Source of the DNA: Marinomonas algicola
GTDB lineage: Bacteria; Pseudomonadota; Gammaproteobacteria; Pseudomonadales; Marinomonadaceae
Assembly (NCBI RefSeq): GCF_014805825.1
Contig: NZ_CP061941.1
Coordinates: 1,984,001-2,048,000 of the forward strand
DNA: 64,000 nucleotides
Direction: 5' to 3'
Position 1 is the stretch's first letter. Each line of letters begins with the position of its first letter. Below the pieces are notes generated by a model, which was given only the letters and a program-made list of their open reading frames with translations, did no database searches and was not told the origin of the DNA. The position numbers and the translations under genes are program-made. Positions 8,793 to 17,768 of the stretch are shown one piece after another.

Positions 8793-9654
8793 GATATTGA
8801 ATTCCAGTAAATTAAAACCGTTCTATTGTAGCTTTTTATTCTTATGTCGTCAGTTAATGTCGTTTAGATTAAACAAAAAACTGTGGATTAATCGATGCAT
8901 AAAGCAACGGTAGAAAGTACTAGCGTGTATTGGTTTTTGTATAAAGCATGTTCACGTGACAAATGAAAATTGATTGCTTCAGGGGTAGGTTGAAAAGGTA
9001 AAAAGGTAAAGATGCCACCTAAGTAGTGGTTTATAATCAATATTCACTCTGTGAATGTTTTTGGGTATGCGCCTAAAAATGAAAAGATGTACCCTAAGCA
9101 CTTCGATTTATAACTAAAAAAATTCACAATTACCTTAGAATTGTAGGTGGTTTTATTGCCTACATTAAATAAAGGTGTCTTGTCCAGTCTAGGCGATGTA
9201 AAAATTAGGTGTTACTCTTAGCTCAACTTGTAAGAAGGTAAGACTTTGTTTACATATTAAAAATGCTTTTAAGTTCTGAGAATTAAGGTGCAAATCTATT
9301 CCAGTTCTAAAGGCATTTTTAATATTTTGTAAATATAAAATCACTTTATTTACTAGCATCTGGATATGAGTTTTTTATCAAAAAAATTTTTTCCACAAAG
9401 AGTTCCAATTAAATAAACGATTCAAGTGATTCATAAATGACGTTGAATAGAGATAAAATAATAACTCTGCGCATTTGATAGATTACTCTGGTCATGTCTT
9501 TGTTCTTGCTATGAACACGGCATACCTCTGGCTGGTTTTTACGCTAATGGTAGTGTAAATTCCGACGTTTCGTTTAACTCTTCCATATCATTGACTCACA
9601 AAGTCAAGCGATGTGGATTTTAGAATCTGTTCTTATGGCGGGGGTTATAACACT
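8793..9654. other. 862-base gene-free region between nadC and aceE
   Basis: Divergent promoter region for nadC (minus) and aceE (plus). No convincing ORF on either strand. It is AT-rich and holds several inverted repeats, the largest being 9256-9271 / 9308-9323. A small IR flanks 9126-9144 (ACAATT...AATTGT). I found no obvious PdhR-type operator. Confidence 0.7.
9256..9323. repeat. Inverted repeat upstream of aceE, 16-base arms
   Basis: Left arm 9256-9271 and right arm 9308-9323 are complementary at 15 of 16 positions (the exception is a G-T wobble-type difference), core ATTAAAAATGC / GCATTTTTAAT. The loop is 36 bases. It has no adjoining T-run on the plus strand suited to a terminator. It could be a leader structure in a long aceE mRNA, or part of an sRNA. 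Confidence 0.6.
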
Positions 9655-12321
9655 ATGACGGAGCAGCATATACTCGAAGATATCGATCCAACTCAAACAA
9701 AAGAGTGGCTTGATGCACTGGAGTCTGTCCTTCGAGAAGAAGGTCCTGAACGCGCAAAATTTCTTCTTGAAAGTTTAACAAAGGAAGCAGCTAAAGCCGG
9801 TACACCGATGCCTGCTTCTATAACGACATCTTATCGCAATACCATTTTGCCTCACAATGAGAAAACGCTACCTGGCGACTTATTTATGGAGCGTAAAATT
9901 CGCTCTATTATTCGTTGGAATGCATTGGCAATGGTAATGAAAGCGAACCGTATTGATTCGACACTTGGTGGACACATTACCAGTTTCTCATCAGCTGCGA
10001 CGCTATATGATATTGGTTTTAACCATTTTTTCCGTGGTAATACAGAAAAACAAGACGGTGATATGGTCTTTTTTCAGGGTCACATTTCTCCTGGGATTTA
10101 TGCTCGTTCTTACATAGAAGGACGCTTAACAGATGAGCAGTTGGATAACTTCCGTCGTGAAGTCGATGGTAAAGGTCTTTCTTCTTATCCGCATCCTTGG
10201 TTAATGCCTGATTACTGGCAGTTCCCGACGGTATCTATGGGTCTTGGCCCTTTACAAGCTATTTACCAAGCACACGTTATGAAGTATCAACATAGCCGTG
10301 GTTTGGTTGATCAAGGTGACCGTAAAGTATGGGCGTTTTTAGGTGATGGTGAATGTGATGAGCCTGAATCCTTAGGTGCTATTGCTTTAGCTGGACGTGA
10401 AAAGCTTGATAATTTGATTTTCGTTATTAACTGTAATTTGCAGCGTCTAGATGGTCCTGTGCGTGGTAATGGTAAAATCGTTCAAGAGCTTGAAGGCGTG
10501 TTTCGTGGTGCTGGCTGGAATGTCGTCAAATGCCTATGGGGTCGTCATTGGGATCCGTTATTTGAAAAAGATGACAAAGGCTTACTGATAAAGCGTATGG
10601 ATGAAGTTTGTGACGGTGAGTTGCAAAATTACAAAGCAAATGGTGGTGCTTATACGCGCAAACATTTCTTTGGTAAGTATCCAGAGCTTTTGGAAATGGT
10701 TAAAGATATGTCTGATGACGATATCATGAACCTGAACCGTGGAGGGCATGATCCATATAAAGTTTATGCCGCCTATGCAGAAGCAACATCTCATAAAGGT
10801 CAGCCAACTGTTGTTCTTGCTCAAACCGTTAAAGGTTACGGCATGTTCAAAGCCGCAGAAGCTCAAAACACGGCTCACCAAACCAAGAAATTGGATGAAG
10901 AGTCATTGGCTATGTTCCGTGACAAATTCGGCATTCCAATTTCTGATGAAGAGTTGAAGGATCTTCCTTACTATCGTCCAGCTGAAGACAGTCCTGAGAT
11001 GAAGTATTTAAGGAGTCGTCGTGCGGCACTTGGTGGTGATTTTCCTGTAAGGCGTCGTGAGTGTGAAGCATTAGAAGTGCCTTCTCTTGAAACCTTTAAA
11101 GCTCAGTTACAAGGTACGAAAGGTCGTGAAATTTCGTCAACAATGGCGTTTGTTCGTGTTCTTAATACCCTTGTAAAAGATAAAAAAATCGGTCACCGAG
11201 TCATTCCTATTGTAGCGGATGAAGCGCGAACTTTTGGTATGGAAGGTATGTTCCGTCAGTTGGGTATTTACTCAGCAGAAGGGCAAAAGTACACACCTCA
11301 TGATCATACTCAGATCATGTATTACAAAGAAGATGCGAAAGGTCAAATACTTCAAGAGGGTATTAACGAAGCGGGAGCGATGTCGGCTTGGTTAGCCTGT
11401 GCGACTTCTTACAGTAATAGTAATTACCCTATGATTCCTGTGTACATTTACTACTCAATGTTTGGTTTCCAGCGTATTGGTGATTTGGCTTGGGCGGCAG
11501 GTGACTCTCAGGCGCGTGGTTTCTTGATTGGTGCTACAGCAGGGCGAACTACATTAAATGGTGAAGGTTTGCAGCATGAAGACGGCCATTCTCATATCAT
11601 TGCTGGCACAATTCCAAACTGTGTTTCTTATGACCCAACCTACTCATATGAAGTTGCGGTTATTGTGCAAGACGGTATGCGCCGTATGTACCAAGAGAAA
11701 GAGAGTGTTTTCTATTACTTAACAGTAATGAATGAAAATTACACGCATGAAGATATGCCTGAAGGTGTCGAATCCGATATTATCCAGGGTATGTATAGGC
11801 TTCAGGAAAATACCAAAAAAGGCAATAAGAATCACGTTCAATTACTTGGTGCTGGTGTCATATTGCGTGAAGTAGAAGCGGCGGCCGACATCTTATTGAA
11901 TGAGTATGGTGTTAATTCTGATGTATTTAGTGTTACTTCTTTCAATGAGCTTCGTCGTGAAGGTTTGGATGTTGAGCGTTGGAATATGTTGCACCCAGAA
12001 GCAGAAGCAAAAACGTCTTTTGTTGCTTCTATGTTAAATGGTGAAAGTCCAGTTATTGCTTCAACAGATCATATGAAACTGTATGCTGATCAAATTCGCC
12101 CATTTGTTAAAGGGTCATATAATGTCCTTGGCACGGATGGCTTTGGTCGCAGTGATACTCGTGAAAAACTACGTCACTTCTTTGAAATTAACCGTTATTG
12201 GGTCGTTGTGTCTTCATTGAAGGCGCTGGCGGACAAAGGAGATATTGACGCATCTGTTGTAACACAAGCAATCGTTAAGTTTGGTTTAGACCCTGAAAAG
12301 CCTAATCCAGTTACTTGCTAA
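9655..12321 (+). CDS. aceE: Pyruvate dehydrogenase E1 component, homodimeric type
   Basis: Thiamine-diphosphate-dependent decarboxylation of pyruvate and acetylation of the E2 lipoyl group. The ThDP-binding motif GDGECDEPES (about residue 230) is intact, as are the family stretches RGNGKIVQELE, DEARTFGMEGMFRQ and GLQHEDGHSH. The longest frame begins at a GTG at 9613, but the ATG at 9655 has a G-rich site upstream and matches the usual N-terminus (D-P-T-Q-T-K-E-W-L-D-A-L-E), giving 888 residues, close to the E. coli enzyme. aceF follows after 94 bases. No lpd (E3) gene lies in the window, so E3 must be encoded elsewhere. Confidence 0.97.
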   Translation: MTEQHILEDIDPTQTKEWLDALESVLREEGPERAKFLLESLTKEAAKAGTPMPASITTSYRNTILPHNEKTLPGDLFMERKIRSIIRWNALAMVMKANRIDSTLGGHITSFSSAATLYDIGFNHFFRGNTEKQDGDMVFFQGHISPGIYARSYIEGRLTDEQLDNFRREVDGKGLSSYPHPWLMPDYWQFPTVSMGLGPLQAIYQAHVMKYQHSRGLVDQGDRKVWAFLGDGECDEPESLGAIALAGREKLDNLIFVINCNLQRLDGPVRGNGKIVQELEGVFRGAGWNVVKCLWGRHWDPLFEKDDKGLLIKRMDEVCDGELQNYKANGGAYTRKHFFGKYPELLEMVKDMSDDDIMNLNRGGHDPYKVYAAYAEATSHKGQPTVVLAQTVKGYGMFKAAEAQNTAHQTKKLDEESLAMFRDKFGIPISDEELKDLPYYRPAEDSPEMKYLRSRRAALGGDFPVRRRECEALEVPSLETFKAQLQGTKGREISSTMAFVRVLNTLVKDKKIGHRVIPIVADEARTFGMEGMFRQLGIYSAEGQKYTPHDHTQIMYYKEDAKGQILQEGINEAGAMSAWLACATSYSNSNYPMIPVYIYYSMFGFQRIGDLAWAAGDSQARGFLIGATAGRTTLNGEGLQHEDGHSHIIAGTIPNCVSYDPTYSYEVAVIVQDGMRRMYQEKESVFYYLTVMNENYTHEDMPEGVESDIIQGMYRLQENTKKGNKNHVQLLGAGVILREVEAAADILLNEYGVNSDVFSVTSFNELRREGLDVERWNMLHPEAEAKTSFVASMLNGESPVIASTDHMKLYADQIRPFVKGSYNVLGTDGFGRSDTREKLRHFFEINRYWVVVSSLKALADKGDIDASVVTQAIVKFGLDPEKPNPVTC

Positions 12322-12341
12322 TTGTCAGTCAACTAATAGTT

Positions 12342-12378
12342 CATCGACCTAGATAGCTTAGGTCGATGTGGTTTTTTT
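12342..12378 (+). terminator. Hairpin plus T-run between aceE and aceF
   Basis: Perfect 10-bp stem (CATCGACCTA at 12342-12351, TAGGTCGATG at 12359-12368) with a 7-base loop and a run of seven T soon after. It looks like an intrinsic terminator inside the aceEF unit, so it may set the E1:E2 ratio by partial termination. Confidence 0.75.
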
Positions 12379-12415
12379 GTTTATTTGATGCGTCTTTACG
12401 ACAAAGGAGATTTCC

Positions 12416-14386
12416 GTGAGTACAGAAATCATTCGCGTACCTGATATTGGTGGTGCAGCCGATGTCGATGTAATCGAGATTAATGTTAGCGTTGGTGACA
12501 TAATCGAGGTTGATCAACCTATTATTGTATTAGAAACAGATAAAGCGTCAATGGATGTTCCGTCTCCGTTGGCAGGTAAAGTCTCTAGTATATCTATTTC
12601 AGAAGGTGACCAAGTTTCTGAAGGTTCTGTTATTTTGGAACTTGAAGTAAGCGATTCAGGAGCAGAAGCGCAGCCCTCTAAAACTGAGGCTCCTTTGGCT
12701 GAGCCTGAAGTGTCAGCGCAGAACGAAGCGGCGGCTGTTGCTCCGGCTGTGTCAAATTCAGCGGCGACTAATCAATCAGTTGTTGTTCCTGATATCGGTG
12801 GGGCAACAGACGTTGAGGTTATTGAAATTTGTGTATCCGAAGGTGACGATGTGGAAGAGGGCGATTCAATAATCGTGCTTGAAACTGACAAGGCCTCAAT
12901 GGATATACCTGCCCCTTTTAGCGGTAAAGTAGGTGCTATCAGTATTTCAATAGGCGATAAGGTGTCAGAAGGCAGTGCTATGATGATCATTTCTTCATCG
13001 TCTGCTGTCGCTACGCCTATGGAATCGGCACCTCAAGAGCCGGTCTCTGCTCCTGAGCCAGTGACCGAATCGGCCGCTGCGCCTGTCGAAACGGCTGGCG
13101 GAGTTGAGTCTGTTAATGTGCCTGATATTGGTGGGGCAACCAATGTTGATATCATTGAAGTGGCTGTTGCAATAGGTGACAAAGTTGCTGAAGGCGACTC
13201 AATTATTGTGCTTGAAACAGATAAGGCGTCTATGGAAATACCTGCGCCAAAATCTGGGGTAGTTAAGTCAATTTCAGTTAAAGAGGGTGACACCGTTTCT
13301 GAGGGTGATTTGATTCTTGAGTTAGAGGTTGAGGGCGCTTCAGCTCCATTGCCATCTACTAGCAAGGCTTCACCTACAAAAGCAGAATCGACTGATTCCT
13401 CTGTTAAGTCAGTCGCGCCATCTTCTGCTCCAGTGGCTAGCAAAAACTCTGCTGTTTTGTCGGCACCTTCGAAAAAGGTGCATGCCGGCCCTGCGGTGCG
13501 TATGTTAGCGCGTGAGCTTGGTGTTGATCTCACTCTTGTGCGAGCTACGGGACCTCGTGGTCGTATCTTGAAAGAAGATTTGCATGCTTATGTGAAAGAG
13601 GCGGTTAAAGCCTCTGTGTCGACGCCGACACAAGCTGTACCTTCTGGTGCAGGCATTCCTCAAGTACCAGATGTTGATTTTAGTCAGTTTGGTGAAATTG
13701 AAGTTATTAAAATGAGTAAAATTCAAAAACTTACGGCTCAGAACATGTCCCGTAATGCTTTGGTTGTACCTCATGTAACTCAATTTGACAAAGCGGATAT
13801 CACCGACTTAGAAGCGTTCCGCAAAGGGCTTAAAGCTGAGATGGAGAAGAAGGGTATTAAACTGACGCCACTTCCTTTCTTAATCAAAGCGGCTGCTCAA
13901 GCATTGGTTGAAAACCCTTCGTTTAATGTTTCCTTGAAGGCAGATGGTGAAAGCTATGTGCAGAAACATTACGTAAATATCGGTATTGCTGTCGACTCGC
14001 CTATTGGCTTGGTGGTTCCTGTTTTGCGTGATGCGGATAAGAAGTCTGTTATTCAGATAGCGGAAGAGGCTAATGCTCTTATTAAGAAAGCACTAAATAA
14101 GCAGCTTAAGCCGAATGATATGCAAGGTGGTTGTTTTACTATTTCTAGCTTAGGCGCCATTGGAGGGACGGGTTTTACACCTATCGTAAACTGTCCTGAA
14201 GTTGGTATCTTGGGCGTATCTAAGGCCGATATTGAGCCTAGATGGAATGGTAAAGACTTTGAGCCTAGAACCATGTTGCCATTGTGTTTGTCTTATGATC
14301 ATAGGGCGGTAAATGGTGGTGATGCAGGTCGTTTCCTGACTTATCTGAACTCTATACTAAGTGATTTACGCCGTATGGTGTTATAA
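12416..14386 (+). CDS. aceF: Pyruvate dehydrogenase E2, dihydrolipoamide acetyltransferase, three lipoyl domains
   Basis: Core of the pyruvate dehydrogenase complex, moving the acetyl group from E1 to CoA. Three N-terminal lipoyl domains carry ETDKAS motifs with lipoylated lysines at K43, K159 and K270, separated by Ala/Pro/Ser-rich linkers. A peripheral-subunit-binding domain (AGPAVRMLARELGVDL, about residues 360-395) and a C-terminal acyltransferase domain follow, ending with the SYDHRAVNGGDAGRF active-site motif; catalytic His present, Asn replaces the more common Asp as in many E2 enzymes. Start is GTG with an AAAGGAG site. 656 residues. A terminator follows at 14418. Confidence 0.97.
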   Translation: MSTEIIRVPDIGGAADVDVIEINVSVGDIIEVDQPIIVLETDKASMDVPSPLAGKVSSISISEGDQVSEGSVILELEVSDSGAEAQPSKTEAPLAEPEVSAQNEAAAVAPAVSNSAATNQSVVVPDIGGATDVEVIEICVSEGDDVEEGDSIIVLETDKASMDIPAPFSGKVGAISISIGDKVSEGSAMMIISSSSAVATPMESAPQEPVSAPEPVTESAAAPVETAGGVESVNVPDIGGATNVDIIEVAVAIGDKVAEGDSIIVLETDKASMEIPAPKSGVVKSISVKEGDTVSEGDLILELEVEGASAPLPSTSKASPTKAESTDSSVKSVAPSSAPVASKNSAVLSAPSKKVHAGPAVRMLARELGVDLTLVRATGPRGRILKEDLHAYVKEAVKASVSTPTQAVPSGAGIPQVPDVDFSQFGEIEVIKMSKIQKLTAQNMSRNALVVPHVTQFDKADITDLEAFRKGLKAEMEKKGIKLTPLPFLIKAAAQALVENPSFNVSLKADGESYVQKHYVNIGIAVDSPIGLVVPVLRDADKKSVIQIAEEANALIKKALNKQLKPNDMQGGCFTISSLGAIGGTGFTPIVNCPEVGILGVSKADIEPRWNGKDFEPRTMLPLCLSYDHRAVNGGDAGRFLTYLNSILSDLRRMVL

Positions 14387-14417
14387 ATTTAGTGTGATTT
14401 GCACGTTAGGTTATTTA

Positions 14418-14448
14418 AAAAACCCACTTTGAAAGTGGGTTTTTTTTG
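14418..14448 (+). terminator. Intrinsic terminator after aceF
   Basis: Stem CCCACTTT / AAAGTGGG with almost no loop (14423-14439), flanked by an A-run before and eight T after. The A-run also allows function on the opposite strand. Confidence 0.9.
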
Positions 14449-14640
14449 TTTGCAAGAAAATCTTTAAGGGGTTGGGGTAATATATGGAGTTTGTTCGCTT
14501 GGTTGCATTAAGTAATAATAGTAAAGCTTTTATCTTTAATATTTAATTATTGAAATGTCTTGAATGTTGTTGTTGATGTGTTAAATGTATTTTTACTCTA
14601 AGATGAAGTATGAAGATGGTTCGTATTATAGGGTGATAAA

Positions 14641-14671
14641 TTAATAGAATATGCGGACGATATTCTATTAA
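14641..14671 (-). terminator. AT-rich hairpin downstream of amaA
   Basis: Perfect 12-bp inverted repeat (TTAATAGAATAT / ATATTCTATTAA) with a 7-base loop, about 25 bases past the amaA stop. On the minus strand it is followed by TTTATC, a weak T tract. It is the best candidate terminator for the amaBA unit. Confidence 0.5.
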
Positions 14672-14696
14672 TTGGTGGTTATTTGCTTGTCTTTAG

Positions 14697-15968
14697 CTAG
14701 TCTAATGCGTGAGTTTGCTGACCAAGGTGATAAGTATGTGCACCGACTTCATAAAACATTCTCTTTAGTTCTCGAAAGGGGATGTTTCTCAGTAATGTTG
14801 TCGGAATCGATAGGTCCTCTATCTGGCCTGCAAACCATTGCGCTAATTCAGCACCAACAACAGTGCCTGGCCCGATACCTCGGCCACTGTAGCCTGCGAC
14901 ACTAAATAGGCCATTCTGTAACTGCTGGCAATGAGGTAAATGGTCTTCGCTGTAGGCTATTTTACCTGTCCAGCAGTAATTCCATTCAACTTTATTGAGT
15001 ATTGGAAATATCTCTTTAACCCGTTGTGTTGCCCAGTTCTTTAATACTTCACCTTCACCACCCATACCGCCAAAAACTAAACGTCCTTGTTGATCAAGGC
15101 GAAAGGAGCTCATTACCGTACAGGTATCCCAAACCCCTTCTTTATTCGGTAAAATACTCGCAAGCTCAGCCTCTGTCAAAGGTTTGCTCGCAAGTTGAGA
15201 ATAGAAAATTGGAACGAACTTACGTGCTTGTTCTTTAACGCCGTGTTCGCTGTAGGCGTTGGTTGCTAAAATGACTTTTTCGGCATGAACTGTACCCTGT
15301 TGGGTGGTAACCGCCCAGCCGTTTTCAATAGGCTCAATCCTATCGACTGGTGAATAGTCAAAAAGCTTGGCGCCTTCTTTTATGGCGGCTTCAGCTAGCC
15401 CTCTTGCATAAGCTAAAGGCTGAATCGTGCCAGCACGTGGATCAAATAAAGCGGAATTAAATTTATCAGATCCAATACGTGATTGAGCTTGGCAGGCGTC
15501 TAGGAGCTGAACTGGTGCGCCACGGCGACTAAGTTGTTCATATCGACGCTCTAGTTGCGCTAACCCTGTTTTGCCTACTCCGGCATGAAGTGTTCCATGA
15601 CGAGTTGCTTCACATTGAATGTCATACTCTTTAATTAACCCGTAAACGTAATCTGGAGCGAGCGCTAGTGCGTCGTAAAGTTTCTTGCCAGCCTCAAGCC
15701 CAATGGTTTTGTCGAGTTGATCTGGTTCTAACCAAAGGCCAGCGTTGGCTAAACCAACATTTCTACCAGATCCACCAAAACCAATTTCTTGAGCTTCAAT
15801 AACAGCGACAGAAATCCCTAATTTAGCCATATGAAGAGCAGCGGATAATCCTGTAAAACCGCCTCCTACAATCACAACATCAACCTCTAAATGACCGTCC
15901 AGAGGTGACAGTAAGGGGGCGGCTGGAGCGCTAGCTCGCCATAAGGAATCACATGAAAGTTCAGGCAT
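14697..15968 (-). CDS. amaA: FAD-dependent amino acid oxidase, probable L-pipecolate oxidase
   Basis: DAO-family flavoprotein. The ADP-binding fold is visible near the N-terminus as VDVVIVGGGFTGLSAALHMA, followed by an acidic residue in VAVIEAQ and a GGSGRN flavin motif. C-terminal GYSGRGIGPG is a second FAD contact. The start is placed at 15968, where GAGG lies eight bases upstream; longer forms lack a ribosome site and would run into amaB. 423 residues. It follows an aldehyde dehydrogenase gene and a LysR gene, the same arrangement as the Pseudomonas putida amaB-amaA lysine (pipecolate) pathway. Substrate is inferred from that context; other N-alkyl amino acids are possible. Confidence 0.78.
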   Translation of the reverse strand: MPELSCDSLWRASAPAAPLLSPLDGHLEVDVVIVGGGFTGLSAALHMAKLGISVAVIEAQEIGFGGSGRNVGLANAGLWLEPDQLDKTIGLEAGKKLYDALALAPDYVYGLIKEYDIQCEATRHGTLHAGVGKTGLAQLERRYEQLSRRGAPVQLLDACQAQSRIGSDKFNSALFDPRAGTIQPLAYARGLAEAAIKEGAKLFDYSPVDRIEPIENGWAVTTQQGTVHAEKVILATNAYSEHGVKEQARKFVPIFYSQLASKPLTEAELASILPNKEGVWDTCTVMSSFRLDQQGRLVFGGMGGEGEVLKNWATQRVKEIFPILNKVEWNYCWTGKIAYSEDHLPHCQQLQNGLFSVAGYSGRGIGPGTVVGAELAQWFAGQIEDLSIPTTLLRNIPFRELKRMFYEVGAHTYHLGQQTHALD

Positions 15969-16012
15969 AACGACCACCTCAGTAGCGACCATCGCAAAAA
16001 ATAATGAGTAGG

Positions 16013-16039
16013 GCTCGACTAAGGTGTGCTTAGTCGAGC
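16013..16039 (-). terminator. Stable hairpin between amaB and amaA
   Basis: Perfect 11-bp stem (GCTCGACTAAG / CTTAGTCGAGC) with a 5-base loop, immediately after the amaB stop. On the minus strand a T6 tract comes only about ten bases later, so it may be a leaky terminator or an mRNA-stabilising element between the two genes. Confidence 0.55.
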
Positions 16040-16053
16040 AGCATAGATGTTTA

Positions 16054-17598
16054 TTATTCGAATACAATACCTTGAGCCAATGGTAGATCACCACCATAAT
16101 TTACGGTATTTGTGGTGCGGCGCATGTAGTTTCTCCAGGCATCTGAGCCAGATTCGCGACCACCACCTGTTTCTTTCTCGCCTCCGAAAGCGCCGCCAAT
16201 TTCTGCTCCAGAAGTACCGATGTTAACATTGGCAATGCCGCAGTCAGAACCAGCAGGAGACATAAATAACTCGGCCTCACGCATACTCTCGGTAAAGACA
16301 GCGGATGATAAGCCTTGAGGCACTTCATTTTGAATATCGATTGCTTGATCGAATGTGCTGTAAGTTAACACATACATTATTGGTGCAAATGTTTCTTGAT
16401 GCACAATTGGTGCATCGTGTGCGATGCGAACAATGGCAGGTCTAACATAAAAGCCACCAGCTGGAACGCCTTCAGTAACGCGTTCTCCACCACAAACAAC
16501 GGTACCACCTTGTTGCTTCGCAGTTTCAAGTGCGGCTTGCATGCGAGCGAAGCTACTTTCATCAATTAATGGACCGACTAAATTACCGGCTTCCAATGGG
16601 TTGCCAACAGGCAAGGATTTGTAGGATTTGACTAAACGTTCCACTAGACCATCCACAATGCTTTCATGGGTGATTAGTCTGCGCAAGGTTGTGCAGCGTT
16701 GACCCGCCGTGCCTGCGGCAGAGAATACAATTGCTCGCAAGGCAAGTTCAAGATCAGCTGTTTCTGAAACAATCATTGCATTGTTGCCACCAAGCTCTAG
16801 CAGTGAGCGGCCTAAACGACCAGCCACTGTTTTAGCTACTGAACGCCCCATGGCGGTTGATCCGGTAGCGGATACCAGAGGGAAAGTTTCGTTTGCTGCA
16901 ATGGCTTCTCCTAGATCACGATCGCCAATCATTACACAGACAGCGGCTTTTGGAATATCAGGCATATCAGCGATTACGTTTTGCGCTATTTGATACATGG
17001 CTAAAGCACACAAAGGGGCTTTTTCGGATGGTTTAAGTAAGATTGGGTCACCACATACTAAACCAAGCATGGCATTCCAGGCCCATACAGCCATTGGGAA
17101 GTTAAATGCGGTAATAACAGCAACAGGGCCAAGGGGTTGCCATTGCTCCATCATTCTATGGCCTGGACGTTCAGAAACAATGGATAAGCCATGTAGCATG
17201 CGAGATTGGCCAACCGCAAAGTCACAAACATCAATCCATTCTTGAACTTCTCCTAGCGCTTCAGGCACAATTTTACCCGCCTCAAGCGAAATAACTTGAG
17301 CAAGCTCATTTTTATATTTTCGTGCTTCATCACCAATGCGGCGAACCAGCTCACCACGTCGTGGGGCGGGTATAGTACGTAGTACTTTAAAGGCTTCTTT
17401 CAATTCTGTGTTCACTGTATCCAGTTGCTCAGGTGAAGCATTTTTAAAACTTGATAGTTTCGTGCCATCGATCGGGCTATGAGCCGAAAATACATTGCCA
17501 CTGCCTAAAGCTAATGTGTTACCGGTGAGTAAGCTAAAATAAGTATCATCTTGCTTAAGTGTGTTGATACCAAGTTTTTCTAGGCATGTTAATGACAT
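16054..17598 (-). CDS. amaB: Aldehyde dehydrogenase (ALDH7-like), probable L-aminoadipate-semialdehyde / piperideine-6-carboxylate dehydrogenase
   Basis: NAD(P)-dependent oxidation of aminoadipate semialdehyde (in equilibrium with piperideine-6-carboxylate) to 2-aminoadipate. ALDH landmarks: ITAFNFPMAVWAWN (near residue 160), FVSATGSTAMG-type segment, LELGGNNAMIV with the general base Glu near 257, GQRCTTLRR with catalytic Cys near 292, and HQETFAPIMYV. The NIGTSGAEIGGAFGGEKETGGGRESGSDAW tail region is typical of ALDH7/antiquitin. Start moved to 17598, where AGAGG is five bases upstream; 514 residues. A LysR gene diverges from it at 17769. Confidence 0.85.
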   Translation of the reverse strand: MSLTCLEKLGINTLKQDDTYFSLLTGNTLALGSGNVFSAHSPIDGTKLSSFKNASPEQLDTVNTELKEAFKVLRTIPAPRRGELVRRIGDEARKYKNELAQVISLEAGKIVPEALGEVQEWIDVCDFAVGQSRMLHGLSIVSERPGHRMMEQWQPLGPVAVITAFNFPMAVWAWNAMLGLVCGDPILLKPSEKAPLCALAMYQIAQNVIADMPDIPKAAVCVMIGDRDLGEAIAANETFPLVSATGSTAMGRSVAKTVAGRLGRSLLELGGNNAMIVSETADLELALRAIVFSAAGTAGQRCTTLRRLITHESIVDGLVERLVKSYKSLPVGNPLEAGNLVGPLIDESSFARMQAALETAKQQGGTVVCGGERVTEGVPAGGFYVRPAIVRIAHDAPIVHQETFAPIMYVLTYSTFDQAIDIQNEVPQGLSSAVFTESMREAELFMSPAGSDCGIANVNIGTSGAEIGGAFGGEKETGGGRESGSDAWRNYMRRTTNTVNYGGDLPLAQGIVFE

Positions 17599-17768
17599 AG
17601 GGACCTCTTTAATTGATTTGTAATAAGTTATTTTCAACAGTAACGATTAATGACTTGAATGAGAAATACCGTTTTTCTGTTAGAGGTCTAGGTTTTAGCT
17701 ATAGCGTAGAGGATTATCTATAGGTATATTGAAAATAATTTTAACCTTGACACCAAAATGGACCTACC

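Larger units (their letters stand above)
14387..14696. other. 310-base region between convergent aceF and amaA
   Basis: Contains the aceF terminator (14418-14448) and an AT-rich hairpin at 14641-14671. No ORF that looks coding was found. Confidence 0.7.

Noticed and set aside
8980..9030. Short direct repeats AAAAGGTAAAAAGGTAAAG
   Set aside because: Too short and low in complexity to be called a repeat feature.
9613..9654. GTG-started extension of aceE by 14 residues
   Set aside because: The extra residues do not resemble the family N-terminus and the ATG at 9655 has a better site and matches the usual aceE length.
13033..13533. Long minus-strand ORF inside aceF
   Set aside because: It is a shadow of the repetitive lipoyl and Ala/Pro-rich linker coding sequence.
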